Shown here piece by piece: positions 17,014 through 24,166 of a stretch of 37,637 nucleotides of DNA. The DNA is from JBQTIU01 sp052387815 (lineage in GTDB: Bacteria > Pseudomonadota > Alphaproteobacteria > CACIAM-22H2): contig JBQTIU010000053.1 in NCBI GenBank assembly GCA_052387815.1, positions 1-37,637 of the forward strand. The letters run 5' to 3'. The position numbers and the translations under genes were made by a program. Every line of letters starts with the position of its first letter. Within the stretch, counting starts at the first letter, position 1. The notes under the pieces are model-generated. The model was not told the DNA's origin. It worked only from the letters and a program-made list of their open reading frames with translations, and did no database searches.

Positions 17014-18297
17014 TCATACCGGGACCGGGCGGGCGCCGAAAGCCGGCCCCGGCGCGCCGCCCGCCTGGCGATAGACGCCGAGCGCGGCGTCGACGCCGGC
17101 CCCGGATGCGGCCCGCAACCCGTGGGCGCGCAAGCTTGCCTCGAGCGCGGCGAGGCACACGAGGACGTTCTGCTTGCGGCAGTTGTAGCCCATGGCGCCG
17201 ATCCGCCAGATGCGGCCGCGCAACGGGCCGAACGAGGTGCCGATCTCGATGCCGAAATCCTCCAGCATCGAGCGCCGCACCGCCTCGCCGTCGATCCCCT
17301 CGGGGATCACGATCCCGGTGACATTCGGCATCTTGTGGCGCTGGTCCCCGAACAGCTCGAGCCCCATCGCCTCGAGCCCGGCCGCGAGCGCCTGGCTCGC
17401 CTGACGGTGCCGCTCGAAGCAACTCTCGAGGCCCTCGGCGAGCACGATGCGCGCGCATTCGCGCGCGGCATAGAGCATCGAGGTCGCTTCGGTGTGATGG
17501 TTGAGCCGGGCCTCGCTCCAGTAATCCATCAGCATCGCGAGGTCGAAATAGTTCGACTGGATGGGCGGCCCGTTGCCGGGCACGAACCCCTCGGGGCGGA
17601 TGCCTTCCTCGATGTGCTTGCGCGCCAGAACCCGCTCCTCGACCCGCGCATTGAAGGCGATCGGCGCCGAGCCCGGGGGCCCGGACAAGCATTTCTGCAG
17701 GCCGGCCGAAATCGCGTCGATCCGCCACTCGTCGACCTTCACGTCCATGCCGCCCAGCGTCGCCGTCGCGTCGACGTACAAGAGCGCCTCGTGGCGGCGG
17801 CAGATGGCGCCGATCTCGGCCAAGGGCTGGGCCATGGTGGTCGAGGTGTCGCCGTGGACGAGCGCGACGAGGGCCGGGCGGTGGCGGCGGATCGCTTCCT
17901 CGATCTCCCCGGGGTCGAAGACGGTGCCCCATCGGGTCTCGATCGAATGCACCGCGGCGCCGGCGCGCCGCCCGATCTCGGCGAGCAAATGCCCGAAGCG
18001 GCCGAAAATCGGGACCAGGACGCGATCGCCCGGCGCGATCAGCGAGACGAGAATCGCCTCGATGCCGGCCCGTGCCGTCCCGTCGACCACGAAGGCCCAG
18101 CGGTTGCGGGTCTGGAAGAGCCGGCGCAACAGCGCCATGGTGTCGTTCATGTAGCCGGTGAAGGCCGGGTCGAACTGGCCCAAGAGCGGCATCGACATGG
18201 CGCGCAGGACCCGGGGATCGGCATTGATCGGTCCGGGACCCATCATCAGCCGCGGCGGCGGGTTGAGCTCTTCGAACGGCGCCTCGAAATGTGCCAT
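17014..18297 (-). CDS. pucG: Class V aminotransferase, (S)-ureidoglycine-glyoxylate transaminase type
   Basis: The 427-residue PLP enzyme carries GPGPINADPRVLRAM, LLGQFDPAFTGYMNDTM, the aspartate in LYVDATATLGG, and the PLP-lysine region AGLQKCLSGPPGSAPI. It also has RLNHHTEATSMLYAARE and IGAMGYNCRKQNVL. These closely match the PucG subgroup of alanine-glyoxylate aminotransferases as I recall it. That enzyme transfers the amino group of ureidoglycine, a purine breakdown product, to glyoxylate. No other purine-catabolism gene is visible, so serine- or alanine-glyoxylate transamination is the alternative. The start was set at the ATG giving MAHFEAPFEELNPPPRL. It leads an apparent operon with the ABC exporter. 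Confidence 0.82.
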   Translation of the reverse strand: MAHFEAPFEELNPPPRLMMGPGPINADPRVLRAMSMPLLGQFDPAFTGYMNDTMALLRRLFQTRNRWAFVVDGTARAGIEAILVSLIAPGDRVLVPIFGRFGHLLAEIGRRAGAAVHSIETRWGTVFDPGEIEEAIRRHRPALVALVHGDTSTTMAQPLAEIGAICRRHEALLYVDATATLGGMDVKVDEWRIDAISAGLQKCLSGPPGSAPIAFNARVEERVLARKHIEEGIRPEGFVPGNGPPIQSNYFDLAMLMDYWSEARLNHHTEATSMLYAARECARIVLAEGLESCFERHRQASQALAAGLEAMGLELFGDQRHKMPNVTGIVIPEGIDGEAVRRSMLEDFGIEIGTSFGPLRGRIWRIGAMGYNCRKQNVLVCLAALEASLRAHGLRAASGAGVDAALGVYRQAGGAPGPAFGARPVPV

Positions 18298-18483
18298 CGG
18301 CCGACCTCCTCGAAAGGCCATAGATACCCGGTTTGTCGCGGCCCTGCCAAGCCGCAGCCGAGCGAGCCTGTCGACGTGGGGAGATCGACGGCGACGTCGC
18401 ACAGGGGCAAGGCACGCGAGGTCTTGGCCGGCCACGGCGTCTATTGAACCATTGCCCGCCGCGGGTGTAGAAGCGCCCGACCG

Positions 18484-18675
18484 ATGGTCGAGATCATCAT
18501 CGAACGCTGGATCGATGCCAACCGCAGCGTGACGTTCCGGTGGTCGGTCTGGCGCGAGGGGCGCCGCATCGGCATGGGCGGCCCGCACCCGAAGGCCGAG
18601 CCGAGCGAGGCGGAAGCCGAGCGATTTTGCACGCTGGAGTTGGGGCGCAAGCCCGACCGGGTGACGCGACTTTGA
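18484..18675 (+). CDS. Small hypothetical protein
   Basis: The protein has 63 residues: MVEIIIERWIDANRSVTFRW, then SVWREGRRIGMGGPH and an acidic, then basic C-terminus. The alternating hydrophobic pattern and Trp residues suggest a small beta-rich soluble protein. I do not recognise a family. Codon choice is consistent with a real gene (GC-rich third positions). It is divergent from the aminotransferase gene, with a 186-base gap in which I see no clear promoter, and is followed by the double palindrome at 18686. Confidence 0.55.
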   Translation: MVEIIIERWIDANRSVTFRWSVWREGRRIGMGGPHPKAEPSEAEAERFCTLELGRKPDRVTRL

Positions 18676-18685
18676 ATTGCCGTAT

Positions 18686-18740
18686 GTAGGGGCGGGTTTG
18701 AAACCCGCCCGTGCGGGCGGGTCTTAAGACCCGCCCCTAC
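18686..18740. repeat. Double palindromic repeat, copy 3
   Basis: The outer ends GTAGGGGCGGG and CCCGCCCCTAC are inverted. Inside are two separate palindromes: GGGCGGG-TTTGAAA-CCCGCCC, then GTGC, then GGGCGGG-TCTTAAGA-CCCGCCC. It lies between the convergent ends of the 63-residue protein gene and the CDF transporter gene. The layout resembles paired REP/BIME elements and could work as a bidirectional terminator. Confidence 0.85.
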
Positions 18741-18750
18741 AGCGCCCCGA

Positions 18751-19374
18751 TCACTCGGCGGCGAGGGGCGAATCCGCGCCGCGAAGCTCGCCGACGGCCT
18801 GGCGAACGACCTGCGCGGCTGATACGAGCGCGAGCCCCGCCATCGCCGCCCCGACCGCGAGGTCCGGCCAACCCGTGCCGGTCGCGAAAACGCCGCTCGC
18901 CGCGACCAGCACGGCGAGGTTGCCGATGGCATCGTTGCGGCTGCACAGCCAGACCGAGCGCATATTGCTGTCGCCGGACCGGAACGCATAAAGCATGAAC
19001 GCGACGGTCACGTTCGCCGCCATCGCCAGCAAGCCGACGGCGCCCATGATCGCGGGCGCGGGTACGGCCGCGACGATCGCGTTGTAGGCCGTGCTGGCGA
19101 CCACCCACAGACCGAACAGCCCCATCGACGCGCCCTTGGCCAGGGCCGCCCCCGACCGCCAGCGAACCGACAGTCCGAGCACCATAAGGGAAATGGCGTA
19201 GTTGGCCGCATCGCCCAGGAAGTCGAGGGCGTCGGCCTGGAGCGCGACCGACCACGCCACGTAACCGGCGGCGACCTCGATCAGGAACATCGTCGCGTTG
19301 ATCGCCAGCGCCGCCCACAAGGCGCGCCGAAAGCGCCGGTCCATGGCGGGCTCGCACGCCGAGCAGTCCGCCAC
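18751..19374 (-). CDS. Cation diffusion facilitator-type metal exporter (short form)
   Basis: The 207-residue membrane protein has about six helices. It starts with a Cys-containing tail (MADCSACEPAMDRR). The second helix holds DxxxD (DFLGD in QADALDFLGDAANYA). In the fifth helix, where zinc CDF proteins have HxxxD, this one has C-S-R-N-D. The cytoplasmic C-terminal domain of classical CDF proteins is missing. Such short proteins are recurrent partners of ArsR regulators and probably export a divalent metal from the cytoplasm. The GTG start is one base after the regulator stop, so the pair is coupled. The exact metal (Zn, Cd, Co or Hg) is open. Confidence 0.8.
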   Translation of the reverse strand: MADCSACEPAMDRRFRRALWAALAINATMFLIEVAAGYVAWSVALQADALDFLGDAANYAISLMVLGLSVRWRSGAALAKGASMGLFGLWVVASTAYNAIVAAVPAPAIMGAVGLLAMAANVTVAFMLYAFRSGDSNMRSVWLCSRNDAIGNLAVLVAASGVFATGTGWPDLAVGAAMAGLALVSAAQVVRQAVGELRGADSPLAAE

Positions 19375-19375
19375 G

Positions 19376-19717
19376 TCAGTCTTCCTCGTGCGCCTCTCCG
19401 ACGTGCGCCACCATGTCGGTAATCACGCGCCGGATATGGTCGTCCGCCGCCGAATAGAACACGTGTTGGCCCTGCCGCGAGGCCCGCAGGATGCGGGCCG
19501 CACGAAGCAGCCGGAGGTGGTGGCTCACCAGAGAGGGGGACAGGTCCAGTTGGTCCGCGATCCGGCCGACGCTCTGCGGCGCATCGAGACAAGCAAGAAC
19601 GATCCGCAGGCGGCTCGCCTCGCCGACCAGCCGGAACAACTCGGCCAGTTGCGCGGCCTCGTCGTCGCTGAGAAGGCGACGGCGGGCGACCCGAAGGGAT
19701 GCAACCTTTTTGAACAC
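19376..19717 (-). CDS. ArsR/SmtB-family metal-sensing repressor
   Basis: This 113-residue winged-helix protein has ASRLRIVLACLDAPQSVGRIA and the recognition helix region LSPSLVSHHLRLLRAARIL. The last helix carries Asp92-x-His94, His105 and Glu108, the same spacing as the alpha-5 zinc site of SmtB. It should repress its operon until metal binds. The GTG start lies just after an inverted repeat (19719-19732) and a promoter on the same strand. It is transcribed with the downstream metal exporter and probably controls it. The alpha-5 site favours Zn, Co or Cd as effector, but this is inference. Confidence 0.9.
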   Translation of the reverse strand: MFKKVASLRVARRRLLSDDEAAQLAELFRLVGEASRLRIVLACLDAPQSVGRIADQLDLSPSLVSHHLRLLRAARILRASRQGQHVFYSAADDHIRRVITDMVAHVGEAHEED

Positions 19718-19718
19718 C

Positions 19719-19764
19719 TGAATACCTATTCACATATTGTAGGGTCAGGTGGCGATGCCGGCAA
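19719..19764 (-). promoter_or_regulatory. arsR promoter with operator over the start of transcription
   Basis: On the minus strand TTGCCG (19764-19759) and TACAAT (19741-19736) are separated by 17 bases, a good sigma-70-type pair. Immediately downstream, at 19732-19719, TGAATA and TATTCA form a perfect inverted repeat with a two-base centre. This is where transcription should start and lies just before the GTG codon. An ArsR dimer bound here would block the promoter. Confidence 0.65.
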
Positions 19765-19853
19765 GCGCAAAACGATAACGTCGCCGATCGGGCCCCCACC
19801 GGCCTGAACGAAACTCGCGCGGGGAGCCACTACCCAAGCGGGAGGTCACGACG

Positions 19854-20186
19854 ATGTTGCAGGCATTAGGCTATTTTGCCGCCGCCGCGGCGGCGGAGAT
19901 TTCGGGATGTTTCGCGTTCTGGGCCTGGCTTCGGCTGGGAAAGACCGCCTTGTGGATCGCCCCCGGGACGGCCGCCCTCGTCGCCTTCGCGATTGTCTTG
20001 ACCCGCATCGATGCGCCGTTTGCCGGCCGCGCTTATGCCGCCTATGGCGGGTTCTACATCGGCGCCTCGCTGGCTTGGCTGTGGCTGATCGAGGGCAGCC
20101 GCCCCGATCGCTGGGATGTGATCGGCGCGCTGGTCAGCCTGGTCGGCGCGATGATCGTGCTCGATGGCCGCCGGGCGGGTTTTTGA
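19854..20186 (+). CDS. ynfA: YnfA/UPF0060 family membrane protein
   Basis: The 110-residue protein has four hydrophobic helices. AEISGCFAFWAWLRLGKTALW, YAAYGGFYIGASLAWLWLIEG and RWDVIGALVSLVGAMIVL match the YnfA/UPF0060 family, which is related to small multidrug-resistance (SMR) exporters. A GGAGG ribosome site precedes the ATG. It is divergent from arsR and convergent with merA. YnfA proteins are often found near metal-resistance genes, but their substrate is poorly defined, so a role in metal or drug efflux is only suggestive. Confidence 0.9.
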   Translation: MLQALGYFAAAAAAEISGCFAFWAWLRLGKTALWIAPGTAALVAFAIVLTRIDAPFAGRAYAAYGGFYIGASLAWLWLIEGSRPDRWDVIGALVSLVGAMIVLDGRRAGF

Positions 20187-20194
20187 TCGCCGTC

Positions 20195-21628
20195 TCAACC
20201 CGCGCAGCACGACAGCTTGGTCACGTCCTTGGTGAAGGCGAGCGCGGCGAGCTTCAGCCCCTCGACGGTGGTCAGGTACGGGAAGACGGTGTCCGCCAAA
20301 TCGGTGACGGTGAGCCCATGCTTGATGGCGAGCACGGCGGTCTGGATGGCATCGCCGGCCTCCGGCGCCAGCAGGTGCGCGCCCACCAGCCGTCCGCTGC
20401 GCTCGGCGACCAGCTTGATCAGCCCCCGGGTGTCGCGGGCGGCGAGCGCGCGGGGCACCTGGTCGAGGGTCAGAATGGAAGTCCCGGCGTCGATGCCCTT
20501 GGCGCGCGCCTCGGCTTCGGTCAAGCCCACGCTCGCCGCCTGGGGGTCGGTGAACGTCACTTCGGGCATGGCGGCGGCATCGTAGCGCCGCCCATCGCCG
20601 TTGAGCGCGTTCTCGGCCGCGATCTTCGCCCCGTAGGCGGCCATGTAGACGAACATATCCCGCCCGGTGACGTCGCCGGCGGCATAGGTGCCGCCCCGCG
20701 TGGTGCGCATGCGGTCATCGACCTTGATGCCGCCGCCGGGGCCAAGCGCGATGCCGACCTCCTCGAGACCCAGGCCCGCGGTGTTGGGCCGGCGCCCGGT
20801 CGCCGCCAAGACCCGCTCGGCCGCGATCGTCCGCGCTCGTCCGTCGGCGTCGATGAACGCGAGCGCCGCCCCCGGCGGCGCGCGCCGGATCGATCGATAG
20901 GCGACGCCGCACTCGATCTCGATCCCCTCCTCGCGCAGGTAGCGGGCCAGGCCGAGGCCGATCTCGGGCTCGGCGTTGGGCAGCAGCCGGGAGCGGCAGA
21001 CCATCGTCACCTTGACCCCGGCGCGGGCGAACATCTGCGCGAGTTCGCAGCCGACCGGGCCGCCGCCGATCACCATGAGCGAGGCGGGCAACGATGGCAG
21101 CGCAAGCGCGCTCGTGCTGGTCAACCACGGGATATCCTGGAACCCCGGGATGGGCGGGGCGGCCGGCGAGGCCCCGGTAGCGACGACGATCTTGGCGGGC
21201 GTGTAATGCTCGCCATCGACGGCCACGCCCTCGCGGGTGAGCCGCGCGGGTCCTTCGAGATAGGCGATGTTGTTGTAGGCCGGCAGCAGATCGACGTATT
21301 TCGCCTGGCGCAAGCCGGCCACCAGTTCGTCCTTGTGGGCGATGACGGCGCCCCAGTCGCTGACGCGGGCTTGGCCCGCGATGCCCTCGAAGCGCGACGC
21401 CGCGCGCGCCTGGTGCAGGGTCTCGGCGGCGCGGATCAGGGTCTTCGAGGGAATGCAGCCGATGTTGACGCACGTCCCGCCGATGGTGCCGCGGCCGATG
21501 AGGGCCACCTGCGCCCCGAGCTCGGAAGCCCGGATGGCGGCGGCGAAGCCGGCGGACCCGGCGCCGATGACGGCGAGGTCCGGTCGCCGGCCGCGCTCCG
21601 CGCCAATGCAACCATCGTGCGTGGTCAT
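20195..21628 (-). CDS. merA: Mercuric reductase
   Basis: The 477-residue flavoprotein has an N-terminal FAD-binding site (LAVIGAGSAGFAAAIRA), the redox-active pair Cys53/Cys58 in GGTCVNIGCIPSK, and a NADPH-binding glycine motif (MVIGGGPVGCELAQMF). The second FAD contact is TYAAGDVTG. The C-terminal vicinal Cys474-Cys475 pair distinguishes MerA from other dihydrolipoamide-dehydrogenase relatives and carries Hg(II) to the active site. It reduces Hg(II) to volatile Hg(0) in the cytoplasm. The N-terminal HMA (MerP-like) domain found in many MerA proteins is absent. It is the last gene of the merTPA operon. Confidence 0.96.
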   Translation of the reverse strand: MTTHDGCIGAERGRRPDLAVIGAGSAGFAAAIRASELGAQVALIGRGTIGGTCVNIGCIPSKTLIRAAETLHQARAASRFEGIAGQARVSDWGAVIAHKDELVAGLRQAKYVDLLPAYNNIAYLEGPARLTREGVAVDGEHYTPAKIVVATGASPAAPPIPGFQDIPWLTSTSALALPSLPASLMVIGGGPVGCELAQMFARAGVKVTMVCRSRLLPNAEPEIGLGLARYLREEGIEIECGVAYRSIRRAPPGAALAFIDADGRARTIAAERVLAATGRRPNTAGLGLEEVGIALGPGGGIKVDDRMRTTRGGTYAAGDVTGRDMFVYMAAYGAKIAAENALNGDGRRYDAAAMPEVTFTDPQAASVGLTEAEARAKGIDAGTSILTLDQVPRALAARDTRGLIKLVAERSGRLVGAHLLAPEAGDAIQTAVLAIKHGLTVTDLADTVFPYLTTVEGLKLAALAFTKDVTKLSCCAG

Positions 21629-21643
21629 CGCTCGTCCACGGGC

Positions 21644-21925
21644 CTACTTCGCCACCTGCGAGCGATAGCCGGCGTTGGTCGTCGCCTTGATCAACGCCTC
21701 GATATTGGTCCGCGCATCGTCGAACGTCACGGTGGCGAGCGTGGTCTCGTAGGACACCGTTGCATTTCTAACCCCGTCCACGCGCGTCAGGCTTTTCTTG
21801 ACAATCGCCGGACACAGGTCGCAAAACATGCCGTCGACCTTGAGGGTCACGGTCTGCTCGCCCGCGACGGCCGAGGCCGCGGACAACATCGCCACAGCCG
21901 CGAGCGCCGACACGATTTTTCGCAT
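21644..21925 (-). CDS. merP: Periplasmic mercury-binding protein
   Basis: The 93-residue protein has a signal peptide (MRKIVSALAAVAMLSAASAVAG) and one heavy-metal-associated domain. Cys35-x2-Cys38 lies in GMFCDLCP, and the core TVTLKVDG and NATVSYETTLATVTFDD is as in MerP. It scavenges Hg(II) in the periplasm and hands it to MerT. I chose the ATG preceded by GAGGGG. A GTG 15 bases upstream overlapping the merT stop is possible but leaves a less standard signal peptide. The spacing of merT, merP and merA is tight, as in an operon. Confidence 0.93.
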   Translation of the reverse strand: MRKIVSALAAVAMLSAASAVAGEQTVTLKVDGMFCDLCPAIVKKSLTRVDGVRNATVSYETTLATVTFDDARTNIEALIKATTNAGYRSQVAK

Positions 21926-21936
21926 GATCCCCTCTC

Positions 21937-22359
21937 TCACATCTCAAGAAACAGAGGGGCGACATAACTGAAGGCGAGGTCCACGGCGACCAGCCCAGTC
22001 GCGGTCCACAAGCCGATCTTGGCGTAGCGGTCGGACGCCGGCCGGGCGCAATAGGAGCCCTCGGCGCAAACGGCCTTGGGCTTGCGGTAGACGAGCACGA
22101 AGCCGGCCGCGAGAAAGCCCAGGGTGAGGGCGACGAAAATGGGCTGATAGGGCGCGAGCGCGGTCAGATTGCTCAGCCACGCCCCGCCGACCCCGAGGCT
22201 GACCAAGACGAACGGGATGACGCAGCAGGCGCCCGCGCCAAGGGCGGCGAGGATGCTTCCCCCCGACAGCAACGCCTTGCCGGCGGCGTGCTCGACAGGC
22301 TCGCGAATCGCCAAGGCGTCGGGCGCTAAGGCTTGGATTTGCTGTTCGTGGGTGGTCAT
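21937..22359 (-). CDS. merT: Mercuric ion transporter
   Basis: This 140-residue membrane protein has three helices. Cys45-Cys46 in the first helix (GAGACCVIPFVLVSLGVGGAW) receives Hg(II) from MerP, and Cys98/Cys104 in the cytoplasmic loop pass it on to MerA. The N-terminal tail is about 25 residues longer than in the classical Tn21/Tn501 protein. A GGAG site lies eight bases before the ATG. It is the first gene of the mer operon, just downstream of a MerR-type promoter, and its stop overlaps a possible GTG of merP. Confidence 0.93.
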   Translation of the reverse strand: MTTHEQQIQALAPDALAIREPVEHAAGKALLSGGSILAALGAGACCVIPFVLVSLGVGGAWLSNLTALAPYQPIFVALTLGFLAAGFVLVYRKPKAVCAEGSYCARPASDRYAKIGLWTATGLVAVDLAFSYVAPLFLEM

Positions 22360-22390
22360 TGCCCGCTCTCCGCTGTTCGGTTAGGGTGCG

Positions 22391-22421
22391 TCTATGGAGC
22401 CTGTAGCAACTACAGACTCAA
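22391..22421 (-). promoter_or_regulatory. mer promoter/operator with MerR dyad
   Basis: CTGTAG and CTACAG form a perfect dyad with a three-base centre (22401-22415). On the minus strand it sits between a -35 element TTGAGT (22421-22416) and a -10-like CATAGA (22396-22391). The spacer is 19 bases, the unusual length by which MerR-family activators control transcription through DNA distortion. It drives merTPA and probably lets MerR repress its own divergent gene. Confidence 0.8.
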
Positions 22422-22456
22422 GGCTTTTTTCGATCACGACCGCGTGAGAGGTGCCG

Positions 22457-22873
22457 ATGAAAGGGCAAGAGCCGCGCTTCGCCATCGGGGCGATGTCGCG
22501 GCGAACCGGCTGCAACATCGAGACCATCCGCTATTACGAGCGGATCGGCCTGCTGCCGGCGCCGGCCCGGAGCGCGGGCGGCTATCGAATGTATGGCCTC
22601 GACGACCTGAAGCGGCTGGCGTTCATCCGCCGCGCGCGCGAGGTCGGCTTCACCCTCGAGGCGGTGCGGGCCCTCTTGCGGCTCGCCGACCGGCGGGTCG
22701 GCTCGTGCGCGGAGGTCCGCGACCTCGCCGCCGCCCATCTCGGCGACGTGCGCGACAAGATCGCCGACCTCGAGAAGATGGACAAGGTGTTGACGCGCAT
22801 GGTGGCGGCTTGCGCCGACGGCACCCTTCCGGACTGTCCAGTGATCGAAGCGCTTTACAAGGAGCCGGCCTAA
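22457..22873 (+). CDS. merR: Mercury-responsive transcriptional regulator
   Basis: The 138-residue protein has the MerR winged-helix start FAIGAMSRRTGCNIETIRYYERIGLLP, then RMYGLDDLKRLAFIRRAREVGFTLE and a long dimerisation helix. Cys84, Cys119 and Cys127 match the three Hg(II) ligands of MerR (82, 117, 126), with the last pair one residue closer. It binds the dyad at 22401-22415 and, with Hg(II), activates merTPA. The ATG was preferred over a GTG six bases upstream because AGAGG lies at a proper distance. It is convergent with the CcdA-like gene, with a 19-base gap. Confidence 0.94.
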   Translation: MKGQEPRFAIGAMSRRTGCNIETIRYYERIGLLPAPARSAGGYRMYGLDDLKRLAFIRRAREVGFTLEAVRALLRLADRRVGSCAEVRDLAAAHLGDVRDKIADLEKMDKVLTRMVAACADGTLPDCPVIEALYKEPA

Positions 22874-22892
22874 GTCGAAGGCGGCTCTTGCC

Positions 22893-23570
22893 TCACCCGA
22901 CCGGCGAGACGAAAAACCCGAAATAGATCGACCACGCGCCGAGGCCTGCGAACAGGAGCCCGATCCACACCGGCAGGCGGGCCGAGGCCGCCGACAGCCG
23001 GTCGAGGACCCGGCTGGTTGGCGGCCACACGACGGCCAGCGCCAGCGGGGCCGACAGCGCGAGCCCGAACAGCCCCAACGAGGCGGCGCCTTTGCCGATG
23101 GCGGCGATGCCGGCGGTGCCGCCGACGACCGCCGTCCCGAGAATGGCGACCAGCAGGGGCGCGGCACAGGCCGGGATGTTGAGGCCGAACAGGATGCCGA
23201 GCCCGACCGTCCCGCGCGCCCCGGAGAGGCGCGCCAGGCTCGGGCCCAGGCTTCGCATCAGTAAGCCCGCGCGCCCGGTCGCATAGGCGACCCCGATCGC
23301 CAAATAGAGGAGGCCGAGCGCGACCCAACCGGATTTTTGGAAGCCGATGAAGGCCGTTCCGGCGAGCGCGGCGGCGGCGCCGAGCGCGCCGATGAAGACG
23401 GCGCGGGTCAGGGTGAAGATCGCCACCTGCACCAGTTTTATCGCGGCCGCCTTGCCTTCGAGGTATTTGATGAACAGCAGGCTCGAGCCGATCGAGCAGG
23501 GCTCGACGAAACCGAGCAGCCCCAAGCCGATCGGCAGGAGAAAAAACTGCACAAGCTCGCTTGCGGTCAC
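22893..23570 (-). CDS. CcdA/DsbD-like transmembrane thiol transporter
   Basis: The 225-residue protein has about six helices. Cys25 in GFVEPCSIGSSLLF and Cys135 in LNIPACAAPLL are the membrane-embedded pair by which CcdA and DsbD move electrons from cytoplasmic thioredoxin to the periplasm. The GTG start has a GGAGG site five bases upstream. Upstream in-frame ATG codons would add a hydrophilic N-terminus that does not fit. It is a divergent relative of the second ccdA at 30186. Next to mer genes, it might keep periplasmic Cys of MerP or others reduced. That role is an inference. Confidence 0.8.
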   Translation of the reverse strand: MTASELVQFFLLPIGLGLLGFVEPCSIGSSLLFIKYLEGKAAAIKLVQVAIFTLTRAVFIGALGAAAALAGTAFIGFQKSGWVALGLLYLAIGVAYATGRAGLLMRSLGPSLARLSGARGTVGLGILFGLNIPACAAPLLVAILGTAVVGGTAGIAAIGKGAASLGLFGLALSAPLALAVVWPPTSRVLDRLSAASARLPVWIGLLFAGLGAWSIYFGFFVSPVG

Positions 23571-23670
23571 TGCAACCTCCGCCGGTCCGGCCGATCGCCG
23601 CCATGACCGGCGGTTTGCAGTTTGCGCCCACAAGATGGCGCGTGCAACCAGCGACGATTTGTCACGAGTA

Positions 23671-23714
23671 TTTGATACCTTGGCATTTGACGATGTCAAT
23701 GCGGCGTGCTAAGA
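23671..23714. promoter_or_regulatory. Bidirectional promoter region sharing one palindrome
   Basis: TTGAC-GAT-GTCAA (23687-23699) is a palindrome that supplies a -35-like element in both directions: TTGACG with a TAAGAG -10 candidate 17 bases downstream on the plus strand, and TTGACA with TATCAA or ATCAAA 16 to 17 bases downstream on the minus strand. It lies in the 151-base gap between the CcdA-like gene and the copper gene series. A regulator bound to the palindrome would affect both. Confidence 0.4.
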
Positions 23715-23721
23715 GTTCATT

Positions 23722-24054
23722 ATGCGGCAGTGGCGCACAACTTGTTTGCGAGCGCTCCTACTGATCCTGGCGTTGGGGCTCGGACTGTCGTTCCCCGGCG
23801 TTCAGGCTGCCGGCAAGAGCTGCCCGATGGCGGTGGCCGCCGCACCTGACATGCCAAGCGACTGCGGTGGCGCCGCGGCTGCCACCGGCAATGCCGGCTG
23901 TGCGGCCTTATCTTCCTGCCCGGCCGGAATTCTGCCGACCGAACTGACCGTCGGCTCGCTTGGCGCGCTGCGATTGGCCGAATTCGCCCCTGCCTTGGGT
24001 CAGGGACAATCCGGCCCTCCCGATCCTTTTCCGCCAAAATCTCGCCTGATCTGA
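23722..24054 (+). CDS. Small secreted Cys-containing protein, copper-locus associated
   Basis: The 110-residue protein has a clear signal peptide (LRALLLILALGLGLSFPGVQA) and several Cys after it (SCPM, SDCGG, GCAALSSCPAG). It ends in a Pro-rich tail (GPPDPFPPKSRLI). Short proteins of this style, with a Cys/Met-containing middle and a Pro-rich end, occur at the head of copper-resistance gene sets. I do not assign a named family with confidence. It is the first gene on the plus strand, about 110 bases before the multicopper oxidase. It may bind copper in the periplasm. That is a guess from composition and place. Confidence 0.6.
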   Translation: MRQWRTTCLRALLLILALGLGLSFPGVQAAGKSCPMAVAAAPDMPSDCGGAAAATGNAGCAALSSCPAGILPTELTVGSLGALRLAEFAPALGQGQSGPPDPFPPKSRLI

Positions 24055-24166
24055 GGCGCGATCGTCCGCCGATGGCGGGCGACACGCCGATCCCCGCGCG
24101 CGCTCAAGACCGCGCGGGTGGTGGGCTCCCGCATCTCGGCGGCAGCGACAAAGATGGAGACGGAAC

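Noticed and set aside
18686..18740. Possible CRISPR repeat unit
   Set aside because: There is no regular repeat-spacer array. The units are palindromes directly next to each other.
18441..18989. Minus-strand frame of 182 codons across the paired palindrome
   Set aside because: It reads through the palindromic repeat and overlaps the CDF gene in another frame. The translated KTRPHGRVSNPP stretch is repeat-derived.
19907..21967. Plus-strand open frame of 686 codons across merA
   Set aside because: It shadows merA and merP. The minus-strand frames have complete active sites.
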